DNA from: an uncultured Fibrobacter sp.
Lineage (GTDB): Bacteria > Fibrobacterota > Fibrobacteria > Fibrobacterales > Fibrobacteraceae
Length of the DNA: 64,000 nt
Reading direction: 5' to 3'
Assembly (NCBI GenBank): GCA_946414025.1
Contig: CAMKMX010000009.1
Location: forward strand, 1-64,000
The position numbers and the translations under genes were made by a program. Below are positions 7,873-17,636 of the stretch, one piece after another (positions within the stretch are counted from its first letter, which is position 1; each line of letters starts with the position of its first letter). The notes under the pieces were generated by a model. That model made no database searches, was not told the origin of the DNA, and saw nothing but the letters and a program-made list of their open reading frames with translations.

Positions 7873-8718
7873 TTACGGGAATTCTGCCCTTAAATATAGT
7901 TCCACCTTGTGGCCCGTCTCAAAGCCGAACAGGTTTCCGCGATTCATTTCATAGGCCATGCCCATGCCGAAGGGGAACGGGAACCAGCCCACATAGCGGG
8001 CAATGTCACCCCGCATGCGAAATCCACGGTACAGGTCATCCATCTTCTGGTAGTCTTTTGCCAAGTTGTGGTTTTCCGATTCCTGGATGCGCCAGCGGAA
8101 AAGGAACACGTAACCCACCTGCCAACCTGTGCGTGCGTACTTGTCCCAGAAGGCATTCCAGACAAAGGAGGTTTTCACACCCAGTTCGTCGCCAGGCTGA
8201 TAATTCTTATCTTCGATAAAGGAATAGTACTGCCCCGAAAGTCCCAGGACCATATTCGGGCTAAAGCGGTACACACCCATAGGCTCGATTCCCAAGCGTT
8301 CAAAACGTTCCACCCGGCTTCCGTTGCCAGGCTTAAAGCGCCAGCTCACATTCAGGCCGAAATACTGTATCGGGAAAAACTTCATGCCAACAAAAGACTC
8401 GTTCAGTCCATTCACCTGCAGGTTCACCATCTCGTGAATCTGATCGTGAAGCATTGTTTGCCACTCGTAGCTGATAAACCGATAAGACATGTCGGTGTAA
8501 AAACTCAGGCAGTTACAGGGCGCCACTTCTACAGACCATTTTAGGTCCGCGCTATAGACATCGTCCCGAAGCTCCCCTACACCGCTTAAGGCGATGGCGT
8601 TCTGGGGTGGCAAAACAGGTTTCAGAGGTTCAGTCGCAAAAACGGAAACAATGAACGTTACAATAAAAAACGGAACGAGCCGCAGGTTAATTCCCGCAGC
8701 TCGCAGCGCCACAAACAA
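7873..8718 (-). CDS. Unidentified outer-membrane barrel-like protein
   Basis: About 281 residues with an N-terminal signal sequence (LVPFFIVTFIVSVFA) and then alternating aromatic and polar strands up to the C-terminal KVELYLRAEFP. That ending is typical of outer-membrane barrels, which finish with an aromatic strand. I recognise no family. The start is uncertain: the longest frame overlaps the kinase gene by 80 bases, whereas a TTG at 8718 sits 7 bases after GGAAAG and a GTG at 8712 follows. It lies directly downstream of the Wzc-like kinase, so it may be a surface component linked to polysaccharide export. Confidence 0.6.
   Translation of the reverse strand: MFVALRAAGINLRLVPFFIVTFIVSVFATEPLKPVLPPQNAIALSGVGELRDDVYSADLKWSVEVAPCNCLSFYTDMSYRFISYEWQTMLHDQIHEMVNLQVNGLNESFVGMKFFPIQYFGLNVSWRFKPGNGSRVERFERLGIEPMGVYRFSPNMVLGLSGQYYSFIEDKNYQPGDELGVKTSFVWNAFWDKYARTGWQVGYVFLFRWRIQESENHNLAKDYQKMDDLYRGFRMRGDIARYVGWFPFPFGMGMAYEMNRGNLFGFETGHKVELYLRAEFP
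7893..7898 (-). promoter_or_regulatory. TATATT promoter box for the SppA-like gene
   Basis: On the minus strand AACTATATTTAAGG lies about 40 bases before the ATG at 7854. It partly overlaps the 3' end of the upstream barrel-like gene, so sppA may have its own promoter. This is inferred from the recurring motif. Confidence 0.4.
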
Positions 8719-8719
8719 A

Positions 8720-10813
8720 CTAGTACTTTCCGTACTTGTAGCCGTATCCATCCTGGCTGCCATGTTCGTACTTGTTGATGACAATGGAAGCATGAGCATT
8801 GGGATTGCCCTTTAGAATCTGGCCCATACCATCCTGGATGGCCTCAATAGAGTGCTTGTTATATTCAATAACCATCACAATTTGCGCTGCCACACGGCAA
8901 GCAAGGGCGGCATCTGTCACCAGCATGATGGGCGGAGTATCGATGATAATCAAATCGTACTGCTTCTTGAACTGTTCAATCAATTCAAGATAATGTTTGG
9001 AGCCTAGCAATTCTGCAGGGTTAGGCGGTACATTGCCACAGGGCAGAACAAACAGGTTCTCGACTTCAGTGGGGGAAATCACGTTTTCCACTTCTACTTC
9101 ACGCAACAGAACCTGAGACAAGCCACTACCGCGCTTGATACCAAACTCCTTGTGCAAGCGCCCCTTGCGCAAGTCAGCATCTATCAGCAGCACCTTCTTT
9201 CCAAGACCTGCGTACAAGGCAGCCAGGTTCACGGAGATAAAGCTCTTGCCCACTCCAGGAATAAGACCAGAAACACCGATAATCGGCTGGTCCGATTCCA
9301 TCATGGAAAATTCCAGCGAAGAACGTAGTGCGCGCAAGGATTCCACCGCCACATCGTCCGGTTCCACCACAGCCAGCGGTCTAGTACCCTTGGTTCCCTT
9401 CGGGTTGCCCTTGGGTACCTTGGCGTAAACGGTAAAGCCCGTTTCCTTTTCGATGAAGGTGGCACTTCTCACACCACCACTGAATTTATCTCGCAAAGAT
9501 ACAATTGCAGCCCCAAGGAGTATTCCAAAAAACAGGAATATAGCGAGAATCAATTTTTTCTTGGGCTTAACGGGCTTCGTTGTCTGCTCCGCAAAATCAA
9601 CTATGCGGACCGATCCCACCTCACCAGCGGACACCAACCGCAACTGTTGCACACTATTCAGCATGTTGGTGTAAAGAACCTTGTTAAGTTCCACTTCACT
9701 AGTAAGTTTTAAAACTTCCTGCTGGGTTTCGGGCAAATCCTTTACATCTCTAGATGTTGCAGCCAATTCGCGCCGTATAGCACGTTCCTGGTCTTCGAGT
9801 GTTTTAACCGTAGGGTGTTCAGAATGGAACAAACGAATTGCCTCTTGCTTTTTCTGCTGAATTTCTAGAATTTTTTGTTCTAGTTGCATTCTTTTTTGAA
9901 GTACTATCTGAGTTTCTGCAGCCACATCCACAGAACCCACCCGATTCTGGTAAGCGTTCAAGTTCATTAGAGAGGAATCCAACCTGGCTTTCCGGTCCGG
10001 CAACTGCTTTTCCAAGAATTCCAAAGTCTGTTGAGCCTCCGCATTGCGTTCTTCCACATTTTGGCGCAAGTAGGAAGTCGCCACTTCGTTTAAGATTTCT
10101 GCGGCACGATCAGGATAGACATCCCGATAAGAGAATTCCAGAATTCCAGTACGTTTCCCCTTCTCCAAGACATCAAAAGCACTACGGAACGCATCTACAG
10201 CTTCCAGGTAATCCATTTTGCCAACAGCAAAACTCTGTCCCTTTCTTGTTTCCATTCGATAGATTCCAAAGGTCGCCGTATCTCCTGCATAAGGGAAACG
10301 ATATGTTTGCCCAGCCTCACCAACCAAGACGCGTTGTTTATTGTGGTCATAAAGCACAAAATTCAAAGAATCTAACGCACGAGCAATCCAAGGTTTTTTC
10401 TGATCTTCTAAGGGAACTTTTTCCCATGGAACATCAAAAGCCATCAATTCCATGCGACCTTCACGATGAAGCAGCCGATCCCACTTACTCTTGGGTATAG
10501 CATAATACTGCAACCGTTTGGATTCAATCGTAGCGCCAAGAACCTTGCGACTTTTAATGAGCTCTATCTCCGTTTCCGCAGGGCTAGTGGTCGCAAAGAA
10601 GGCAGCCATATCTCCCATCATAGCTGGTCCGTTGCTACCCTTCTTTTCTATCTGAAGCAAAGCATCCACTTGATAAACAGGGCGGATCCAAAACGCAAAA
10701 AAAACTCCTACCATCCCTGCAAACACCATGCAAGGCAAAACAATATACCAGTTCTTTATCAAATTCAGGAGATAATCCCCCAAATCCTTTTCCTCTGTCT
10801 TTTTTGAAGCCAT
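8720..10813 (-). CDS. Wzc-like tyrosine autokinase / polysaccharide co-polymerase
   Basis: The 697-residue inner-membrane protein has the full BY-kinase plan. A Wzz-type N-terminus has its first membrane segment near residues 21-42, a long periplasmic coiled-coil part follows, and a second membrane segment lies near 421-441. The cytoplasmic kinase has Walker A (GLIPGVGKSF, about 515-525), Walker A' (VLLIDADLRKG) and Walker B (DLIIIDTPP). The C-terminus is the tyrosine cluster QDGYGYKYGKY, the expected autophosphorylation site. Such proteins control chain length and export of capsular or exopolysaccharide. It reads divergently from the polysaccharide genes that begin at 11993, with an IS remnant between them. 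Confidence 0.95.
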   Translation of the reverse strand: MASKKTEEKDLGDYLLNLIKNWYIVLPCMVFAGMVGVFFAFWIRPVYQVDALLQIEKKGSNGPAMMGDMAAFFATTSPAETEIELIKSRKVLGATIESKRLQYYAIPKSKWDRLLHREGRMELMAFDVPWEKVPLEDQKKPWIARALDSLNFVLYDHNKQRVLVGEAGQTYRFPYAGDTATFGIYRMETRKGQSFAVGKMDYLEAVDAFRSAFDVLEKGKRTGILEFSYRDVYPDRAAEILNEVATSYLRQNVEERNAEAQQTLEFLEKQLPDRKARLDSSLMNLNAYQNRVGSVDVAAETQIVLQKRMQLEQKILEIQQKKQEAIRLFHSEHPTVKTLEDQERAIRRELAATSRDVKDLPETQQEVLKLTSEVELNKVLYTNMLNSVQQLRLVSAGEVGSVRIVDFAEQTTKPVKPKKKLILAIFLFFGILLGAAIVSLRDKFSGGVRSATFIEKETGFTVYAKVPKGNPKGTKGTRPLAVVEPDDVAVESLRALRSSLEFSMMESDQPIIGVSGLIPGVGKSFISVNLAALYAGLGKKVLLIDADLRKGRLHKEFGIKRGSGLSQVLLREVEVENVISPTEVENLFVLPCGNVPPNPAELLGSKHYLELIEQFKKQYDLIIIDTPPIMLVTDAALACRVAAQIVMVIEYNKHSIEAIQDGMGQILKGNPNAHASIVINKYEHGSQDGYGYKYGKY

Positions 10814-11035
10814 ATTAAAAACCTAAACCTTTTGCCCAAAAGTAAAAAAAAAGCACAGGCAAAAGAAAAGAATATGAAAAAAAACGCACCTTTTGGGGGG
10901 ATACACAAAATTGCGTCCTCGCTACTTACCGTTTTACAAGTTTTTAAAACACAAAACATTTACTCTTCGTTTTAATAGTTCAAATCGGCTCACCATTGCA
11001 GCATGCCCGCATTGAATAATCATTTTACACAAGGC

Positions 11036-11930
11036 AACCTCTAAAAAATCCCCAAAGCAGTCATTTACAAACAAACTAATACTTACCATATTTAGTCTCG
11101 TGGCCAGACGAGGGCTTTTATATGGACCAGCTCAACTTTTCCGACCTGAACGATAGAGTTGAACAGATTACCAGGATTGGCGCCCCGTTCGAGGCGCTCA
11201 ACAAGATTGTGGACTTGTGCAGGTTTGACGGCATCCTGCTCAAGGCGAAAGCGAAGGACTTGCAGGAACACAAGTCTTTCAGCCTTCGCCTCATACTGAA
11301 AGTGTTCATTCTTCAGAATCTCTATAACTTCTCCGAGGACCTGATGAAACGCCAAATCAAGGACAGGCTCTCGTTCATGCGGTTCCTCGGCCTGGGCTCA
11401 GCGGGACTGCGCCCGACGCCAAGATAATATGGAACTACCGCGAGATGCTCATACTGACGAAGACGAGAGAAAAAACGTTCAAGAAGATTGACAGAGTCTG
11501 TTCGCCAAGGGCGGCGGCATCATTGACGCCACCATCGTGAACGTTCCCGTCCAGCACAACAAGGGCGACGAGAACGAGACGATAAATGACGGCAAGATAC
11601 CCGAGGAACGGAAAGTCCAACCGTCTAAGCTTACGCAGAAGGATGTCGACGCGCGCTGGGGCAGCAAGCACGGAAGGCAAACCTTCGGCTACAAGGCACA
11701 TATCGCTGCCGAAAGGATACCGCGAGCATGTCTGCAAGAAGGACCTCCGCGGAAAACCGCTTGCCGAGTTCCTGGAAAGATGCAACGTGAAGAAATCCCG
11801 GATACGTTGCCGCATAGAGCACGTGTTCGGTTGGGTAAAGAGGATGATGACGCCTGCACACCCGAAATAGGCCTAGTCCACGCTGCGTGCCCCCCCCACG
11901 TGGCGAAAACTGATGTATTTTTAGAGGCAA
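11036..11930 (+). mobile_element. Degenerate IS5-family insertion sequence
   Basis: Short inverted ends are visible: CCTCTAAAAA at 11038-11047 matches the complement of TTTTTAGAGG at 11918-11927. They enclose a wrecked transposase gene. The element is about 890 bp, shorter than a typical complete IS5-type element, because internal coding sequence is missing. It separates the divergent kinase gene from the polysaccharide operon. The 10814-11035 stretch beside it holds the kinase upstream region and no gene. Confidence 0.75.
11122..11870 (+). pseudogene. IS5-type transposase, frameshifted and internally deleted
   Basis: The first reading frame gives the usual N-terminus (FEALNKIVDLCRFDGILLK), then breaks near 11400. 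A second frame continues with AKIIWNYREMLILTKTREK, and from about 11500 a third gives GGGIIDATIVNVPVQH and KDVDARWGSKHGRQTFGYKA. That is the first catalytic Asp region and the DARW motif of IS5 transposases. After HIAA the sequence jumps to KKSRIRCRIEHVFGWVKRMM near the C-terminus, so the segment with the second catalytic Asp is deleted. No functional product is expected. Confidence 0.85.
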
Positions 11931-11992
11931 CCACAAATAAAACGACCCTATTTGAACATTTTTTGCTATCTTAGATAAGAAGGAGTATTTCT

Positions 11993-13105
11993 ATGGCCAA
12001 TAATGTTATCACCGTCACATCCCCATTACTTCCGCCCTTAGATGAATTTGAAAATCTTCTCAAGGATATCTGGGATCGCAAGTGGCTAACCAATAATGGT
12101 CATTACCACCAGGAACTTGAAAAAGCCCTCGCAGAATACCTGGGAGTTGAGTACATCAGTTTGTTTACTAACGGGACTCTCCCGCTAATTACGGCTCTGC
12201 AGGCGATGCGCATCACTGGTGAAGTGATTACCACTCCGTACAGTTTTGTGGCTACAACACACTCCATTTGGTGGAATGGCCTCTCTCCGGTATTTGTCGA
12301 TGTTGACCCAGAAACGGGTAACCTCGACCCGCAAAGGATTGAAGAGGCGATTACGCCGAAAACGACAGCAATCATGCCCGTGCATGTGTACGGCAATCCT
12401 TGCGATATTGAGGCGATTCAGGAAATTGCAGACCGCTACGGTTTGGCCGTTATTTACGACGCCGCTCATGCCTTTAACGTGAAGATGAATGGCCGGACCA
12501 TCCTAGATGCCGGCGACATGAACACGCTCAGTTTCCATGCGACCAAAACATACAATACTGTTGAGGGCGGTGCACTCATCTGCCACGATGCTCGCACCAA
12601 AAAACGCATTGACTACCTCAAGAACTTCGGTTTTGCCGGAGAAACTACGGTTGTAGCTCCAGGTATCAATAGCAAAATGGATGAAATCCGTTCCGCTTAC
12701 GGTCTTTGCAACTTGAGACTTATTGACAATGCGATTGCAGCTCGCAAAAAAATAGCACAGAAGTACCGGACTGCGCTAGCAAATATCCCAGGCATTACAA
12801 TGTTCAAGGAACGTGATAATGTGACTTACAACTATTCATATTTCCCCATTTTCGTGAATGAGGCAGAATTTGGCATGAGTCGCGACGCTCTTTACGAAAA
12901 AATGAGGTCGCAGGATGTTTTGGGACGTCGTTATTTCTATCCGCTTATCAGCGATTTTGCCATATATCGAGGACTTCCGTCAGCCAGTAAATCGAACCTC
13001 CCTATAGCTTCACGTATGGCTCAAGAGGTCATATGCCTACCTCTATATGCAGAACTTACAGACGCAGATGTCGATAAAGTATTAGGTACAATCTTGATTA
13101 GATAA
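11993..13105 (+). CDS. DegT/DnrJ/EryC1/StrS sugar aminotransferase (VioA/FdtB-like)
   Basis: The 370-residue PLP enzyme probably transfers an amino group to a nucleotide-linked keto-sugar. It shows family landmarks in order: the substrate region TNGTLPLITALQAM, the cofactor aspartate in VIYDAAHAF (about D156) and the Schiff-base lysine in SFHATKTYNTVEGG (about K185). It resembles the VioA/FdtB group, which makes 4- or 3-amino-dideoxy sugars on dTDP. The ATG at 11993 follows AAGGAG. It is the first gene of the plus-strand polysaccharide operon, and the next gene encodes a matching acetyltransferase, suggesting an N-acetylated amino sugar. The nucleotide sugar itself is inferred. Confidence 0.92.
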   Translation: MANNVITVTSPLLPPLDEFENLLKDIWDRKWLTNNGHYHQELEKALAEYLGVEYISLFTNGTLPLITALQAMRITGEVITTPYSFVATTHSIWWNGLSPVFVDVDPETGNLDPQRIEEAITPKTTAIMPVHVYGNPCDIEAIQEIADRYGLAVIYDAAHAFNVKMNGRTILDAGDMNTLSFHATKTYNTVEGGALICHDARTKKRIDYLKNFGFAGETTVVAPGINSKMDEIRSAYGLCNLRLIDNAIAARKKIAQKYRTALANIPGITMFKERDNVTYNYSYFPIFVNEAEFGMSRDALYEKMRSQDVLGRRYFYPLISDFAIYRGLPSASKSNLPIASRMAQEVICLPLYAELTDADVDKVLGTILIR

Positions 13106-13148
13106 AAATCTCTGCAAACAGATATTAATATTGATATACAGGAACAAC

Positions 13149-13823
13149 ATGTCGTACACTGTAGACCCAACCGCTATTTTATGCAAAGAAGCACAAATAA
13201 ACTGTTCTTCTGTCGGAAAAAAAACCGTGGTGGGCGATTTTTCTCGCATAAAAGGATCCTACATAGGCGATTATTGCAGCATTGATCGTCAAAATTTTGT
13301 ACTGAATTCCAAATTGGACGACTACACTTATACGGGTCCATGGAATATGATTTTTGAATGTTCTATTGGGAAGTATTGCTCAATTTCTTATGGAGTAACA
13401 ATTGGCCCTCCTGAACATAACTACAAACTGTTAAGCACTCATCCGTTTATCTATCGTTCAAAATACGATTTTTTTGACGACAATGAAACAATTCAACAGC
13501 AAAGGTTCGAAAAAAAACTTGACATTGGAAATGATGTATGGATTGGTTGTAACAGCGTAATCGCGCGAGGAATTAGTGTTGGAGATGGAGCCGTAATTGG
13601 AGCAAACTCCTTTGTCAACAAAAATATTCCTCCATACGCAATTGCCGTCGGATCTCCAGCCAAAGTAATCAAGTATCGATTTAACGAAGAAGTTATTGAC
13701 ATTTTAAAAGATATAAAGTGGTGGAACCTACCACCAGAAAAAATCAAACAATGCAAAAAATATTTTTTACAAGAAATCAACGAACAATTATTAAAAGAAC
13801 TTAAACAGGAGCTAACACAGTGA
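13149..13823 (+). CDS. Hexapeptide-repeat acyltransferase (CatB-like O/N-acetyltransferase)
   Basis: About 224 residues of left-handed beta-helix repeats, for example KYCSISYGVTIGPPEHNYKL and GNDVWIGCNSVIARGISVGD. The DVWIGxxxxI motif is typical of the CatB/xenobiotic acetyltransferase group. It probably acetylates a sugar using acetyl-CoA. The ATG at 13149 follows AGGA and is chosen over an upstream TTG at 13131. It lies 43 bases after the aminotransferase and its stop overlaps the next gene by GTGA, so all three are co-translated. Confidence 0.88.
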   Translation: MSYTVDPTAILCKEAQINCSSVGKKTVVGDFSRIKGSYIGDYCSIDRQNFVLNSKLDDYTYTGPWNMIFECSIGKYCSISYGVTIGPPEHNYKLLSTHPFIYRSKYDFFDDNETIQQQRFEKKLDIGNDVWIGCNSVIARGISVGDGAVIGANSFVNKNIPPYAIAVGSPAKVIKYRFNEEVIDILKDIKWWNLPPEKIKQCKKYFLQEINEQLLKELKQELTQ

Positions 13824-14857
13824 ACATTCTTCTTACATCGGCGGGACGTAGGGCTTATATTGTCGATTATTTTAAACAATGCCAAGGTGTTGAAAATGTT
13901 TATGCATCCAACAGCGTCTATACGATTGCATTAAAAAGAGCCGACGGCTATTTCCTTTCTCCGCTTATCTACGACAAACAGTACATCCCGTCAATCATTG
14001 ATTTCTGCAGAAAGAACAATGTAACAGCCGTTTTATCGCTATTCGACATAGACTTGTTGGTTCTTGCACAAAACAGAGATGCTTTCAAAGCCGCAGGAAT
14101 TAAGCTCATCCTCGCTCCGGCCTCGTTTGTAGAGATATGCAACGACAAATGGAAAACCTTTAATTTTATTTCATCCCTAAAGCTTAAAACCCCTAAAACC
14201 TACTTGCATATTGAAGAGGTCAAAACTGCCATTTCGAAGGGTGAAATTCATTTTCCCATCATTATGAAACCTAGATGGGGTATGGCTTCTATGGGAATAT
14301 ACAGAGTTGAAAACGAACTTGAATTAGACGTATTTACCCAGAAATGCAAAAAAGATATTTTTAACTCATACCTAAAATACGAATCATCAATGACCACAGA
14401 AGAAGCCATCATCTACCAAGAAATAATAAGTGGAGAAGAATATGGCTTGGATGTTATTAACGATCTTGAAGGAAAATATATTGGCACTTTTGCGAAACAA
14501 AAAATATCTATGCGAAGCGGAGAAACCGATTTGGGAAGAACCGCAGAATCTTCACCTTTTGAAGAAGCTACTAAAACCATCGCCATGCACAGCAAGCACG
14601 AAGGAATTCTTTCAGTTGATTGCTTTAAAACACCAAACGGAATCTTCATAATTGAAATGAATTGTCGGATATCAGGGCATTACCCTTTGGCATACCTTGC
14701 AGGAATGAACTATCCGCAACAGTTAATAGACTGGTTGAATAACAAGCCAACGAACCCCAAATGGCTAACCTTTAAGACTGGTCTTTATATTATCAAAGAT
14801 TTAACACCGACAATTTTATATGAGAATTCCGCCCCTACCCCAAATTTCAACAAATGA
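13820..14857 (+). CDS. ATP-grasp ligase (carbamoyl-phosphate-synthase-like)
   Basis: The 345-residue protein has an N-terminal Rossmann-like part (MNILLTSAGRRAYIVDYF) and an ATP-grasp core. FPIIMKPRWGMASMGIYRV supplies the phosphate-binding lysine and glycine loop, EIISGEEYGLDVI follows, and the metal-binding end is IFIIEMNCRISGHYPLAY. Such enzymes join a carboxylate to an amine or similar nucleophile through an acyl-phosphate. In polysaccharide loci they may decorate sugars with amino acids, but the substrates here are unknown. It starts with GTG at 13820, overlapping the previous stop by 4 bases, with AGGAG upstream. Confidence 0.85.
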   Translation: MNILLTSAGRRAYIVDYFKQCQGVENVYASNSVYTIALKRADGYFLSPLIYDKQYIPSIIDFCRKNNVTAVLSLFDIDLLVLAQNRDAFKAAGIKLILAPASFVEICNDKWKTFNFISSLKLKTPKTYLHIEEVKTAISKGEIHFPIIMKPRWGMASMGIYRVENELELDVFTQKCKKDIFNSYLKYESSMTTEEAIIYQEIISGEEYGLDVINDLEGKYIGTFAKQKISMRSGETDLGRTAESSPFEEATKTIAMHSKHEGILSVDCFKTPNGIFIIEMNCRISGHYPLAYLAGMNYPQQLIDWLNNKPTNPKWLTFKTGLYIIKDLTPTILYENSAPTPNFNK

Positions 14858-14911
14858 CCATATAACAGATTCATCTTTCTACCAAATGAAGTAAATGATT
14901 GCGTCATTATC

Positions 14912-16351
14912 ATGCCCCTAAAATCCACTGTTATCACGTCCCTTATTTGGAAATTTCTCGAGCGTATCGGGACTCAAGGGGTTCAATTTATTGTTGCAAT
15001 TGTCTTAGCTCGTTTGCTAACCCCCGCAGATTTTGGTTTAATTGCTTTAGTGACCGTTTTTACCGCTTTGGCAAACGTTTTTGTGCAGAGCGGTCTAAAC
15101 ACTGCGTTAATTCAAAAGAAAAATGCGGATAATCTTGATTTTTCAACAGTATTTTACGCAAGCCTTGCAATCGCAACTCTGCTTTATGGATTGCTTTTTG
15201 CAAGTGCGCCCTTAATAGCAGACTTTTACAACGGACAAACAAAATTGGTTCCCGTTATTCGGGTTCTTGGAATAATCCTTTTGTTCGGAGCTATCAACTC
15301 CGTACAAGAAGCCTATATTGCCCGCAACATGATGTTCAAGAAACTCTTTTATAGAAGCATCGGAGCAATAATACCATCAGGAATATTCGGCGTCACGTTG
15401 GCATATCTTAATTTTGGCATTTGGTCGTTGGTTGGACACCAATTGATGAATTCTTGTCTGATATGCTTTATTATGTGGTTTACTGTAAAATGGCGCCCTC
15501 AGCTTACTTTTTCAGCTAGTAGGTTTAAAGCCCTTTTTTCATTCGGATGGAAACTTTTGTGTTCCGCCTTACTTGACACACTCTATCGCAACCTCCGCGA
15601 ATTGGTAATCGGAAAACTATTCTCACCATCAGACCTTGGTTTTTATAATCGTGGTGATCATTTTCCAAAAATCATCATATCAAATATCAATGCATCTATT
15701 CAGTCTGTGTTATTGCCATCTCTTTCAAGCGTACAAGACGACCCACAAAGGCTCAAATCGCTAGCGCGACGATCCATCTCAATAAGTTCATTTTTAATAC
15801 TCCCCATGATGGCAGGCCTTGCAGCCGTAGCAAAGCCACTCACAATGGTTATTCTTGGCGTAAAATGGTTGCCCGCAGTTCCTTTTATCCAAATATGCTG
15901 TTTTAGTTACGCTTTTTGGCCAATTCATACCACAAACTTATCAGCCATTAACGCAATTGGCCGTAGCGACATCTTCCTAAAACTTGAAATTTTCAAAAAA
16001 ATTTATGGCCTAACCGTCTTGATTCTTGCGATTTGGCTATTTCGTTCACCTATCGGTATCGCAATGAGCGCCGCCATCACGGCACCCCTTGGCTCCTTTG
16101 TAAACGCCTACCCAAATAAAAAATTATTGAACTACGGCTTTGCTGAGCAAATGAAAGATTTCCTACCATCATTAACATTGTCAGTAGCAATGGGAATCAT
16201 CGTTTACGCATTGTCTTGTGTTGTTAATATCCGCCCTCTTTTACAGTTACCATTACTTTTAGCTGCCGGAGCATGTCTTTATTTGGGAACAGCCTGGTTG
16301 CTGCGATTCGAATGCCTAATCTACATAGTAAAAACAATAAGAAAAAAATAA
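14912..16351 (+). CDS. Wzx-type polysaccharide flippase (MOP superfamily)
   Basis: The 479-residue protein is almost entirely hydrophobic, with about 12-14 membrane segments. Its opening KFLERIGTQGVQFIVAIVLA followed by LLTPADFGLIAL is the standard start of the lipopolysaccharide biosynthesis (WzxC/PST) flippase family. It should move undecaprenyl-linked repeat units across the inner membrane. The ATG at 14912 has only a weak ribosome binding site. It sits centrally in the operon, and the EpsG-like polymerase lies on the opposite strand at 25627-26724. Confidence 0.92.
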   Translation: MPLKSTVITSLIWKFLERIGTQGVQFIVAIVLARLLTPADFGLIALVTVFTALANVFVQSGLNTALIQKKNADNLDFSTVFYASLAIATLLYGLLFASAPLIADFYNGQTKLVPVIRVLGIILLFGAINSVQEAYIARNMMFKKLFYRSIGAIIPSGIFGVTLAYLNFGIWSLVGHQLMNSCLICFIMWFTVKWRPQLTFSASRFKALFSFGWKLLCSALLDTLYRNLRELVIGKLFSPSDLGFYNRGDHFPKIIISNINASIQSVLLPSLSSVQDDPQRLKSLARRSISISSFLILPMMAGLAAVAKPLTMVILGVKWLPAVPFIQICCFSYAFWPIHTTNLSAINAIGRSDIFLKLEIFKKIYGLTVLILAIWLFRSPIGIAMSAAITAPLGSFVNAYPNKKLLNYGFAEQMKDFLPSLTLSVAMGIIVYALSCVVNIRPLLQLPLLLAAGACLYLGTAWLLRFECLIYIVKTIRKK

Positions 16352-16367
16352 TGATAGGAATTCGTGA

Positions 16368-17609
16368 ATGATTCTTCACCTAAATGCAAAGACTATCGTA
16401 CCTTTTCTAGCTGTTTTGTGTTTGATTTGCACTAGCTGCGTTTGGGAAAATACAGAAGATAATCCTGCTTACTTGTCATTAGATGATTCTGAGTTCCCCT
16501 ATGCTGATTTACCCCGTGTTGTAATTGAAACAGAAGATTTTCTCAACATACGAAATGCAGAAACAAAAATTCCCGCCAAATTACAAATCTGGGGAAAAGA
16601 CACTCCTAAAAGCGACGTACTAGAATTAACCCTCAAAGGACATGGAAACTCTAGTATCGGAATGAGTAAATACAGTCTTAAATTGGAATTTGAAAAGCGC
16701 CAAGCTTTTTTCGATATGCCCAAAGATAAAGACTGGGTTCTGATATCTAACCACGCAGATAAAACACTGCTTAGAAATTACGCAACATTTAAGTTAGCCT
16801 CATGGTTGAATCTTAATTATGTTCCACGCTGCGAATTTGTTGAGCTGTATTTAAATAGAGAATACATGGGTGTTTATCTTTGGACAGAAAACATCAAAAC
16901 CGCAAAAAAAAGAGTCAACCTCATTGAAGACGGCATCCACTACCTGGTAGAAGTAGATACATATCATAAAAACGGCCAACAAGTCACCATTAGCAAAAAC
17001 GGCCTCCCATTAAGGATTCACGCTCCCAAAACATGTAATGAACCATGTCAAAACACTCTGAAGTCTTTTATTGACAACTGGGAGGATTTCATCGCAAAGA
17101 CATTTAACTATGACACACTAATAACGCAATGGATTGATATTCAAGATTATACAGCCTATTATTGGGTAGAAGAATTCGCAAAAAATATTGACAGCAACTT
17201 GAGAACCAGCGTCTTCTTTACTTGGGAAAAAGGAGGAGTAATAAGCATGGGTCCCATATGGGATTTTGACCTAAGCTACGGCTCCTATAAAATGTATAAC
17301 CCTGAAGAATGGTATTCCCGCTGGGGGCCTTGGAATAAAAAACTCATAGAAAATGCAAAGTTCAAACGAAAAATTGAGAATTATTGGAAAGAAAATCGAG
17401 CTCTATTTTTACAGCTTCCAGATTCATTGAACTCATTCCGTTTGAAAATTCAAAAAGCGGCGAACAACAATTTTAAACGCTGGCCGATATTGGAAACAAC
17501 TTTCTTGTGGGAGTTCAATCATAGTTACAGCTCTCACCAAGAAGCCGTAGATTCCTTAGAAAGCTGGATGCGGCAAAGAATCAATTGGATAGATAATAAA
17601 ATCCGTTAA
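16368..17609 (+). CDS. CotH-kinase-family lipoprotein, first of a tandem pair
   Basis: The 413-residue protein begins with a lipoprotein signal whose lipobox is ICTSC. The CotH core is recognisable by GHGNSS followed by KYSLKLEF, WVLISNHADKTLLRN, EFVELYLNREYMGVYLWTE and the metal-binding GPIWDFDLSYG. CotH proteins are atypical kinases; Bacillus CotH phosphorylates spore-coat proteins, and bacterial surface members are mostly uncharacterised. The ATG at 16368 follows AGGA by 8 bases. It sits between the flippase and a glycosyltransferase and is followed by a paralogue, so a role in modifying the surface or the polysaccharide is inferred. Confidence 0.88.
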   Translation: MILHLNAKTIVPFLAVLCLICTSCVWENTEDNPAYLSLDDSEFPYADLPRVVIETEDFLNIRNAETKIPAKLQIWGKDTPKSDVLELTLKGHGNSSIGMSKYSLKLEFEKRQAFFDMPKDKDWVLISNHADKTLLRNYATFKLASWLNLNYVPRCEFVELYLNREYMGVYLWTENIKTAKKRVNLIEDGIHYLVEVDTYHKNGQQVTISKNGLPLRIHAPKTCNEPCQNTLKSFIDNWEDFIAKTFNYDTLITQWIDIQDYTAYYWVEEFAKNIDSNLRTSVFFTWEKGGVISMGPIWDFDLSYGSYKMYNPEEWYSRWGPWNKKLIENAKFKRKIENYWKENRALFLQLPDSLNSFRLKIQKAANNNFKRWPILETTFLWEFNHSYSSHQEAVDSLESWMRQRINWIDNKIR

Positions 17610-17636
17610 ACATTTGCAAAAGGACAAACTTTTCTT

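Noticed and set aside
10765..10959. 64-codon minus-strand frame ahead of the Wzc-like kinase
   Set aside because: It overlaps the kinase start in another frame, lacks a ribosome binding site and consists of low-complexity AT-rich sequence.
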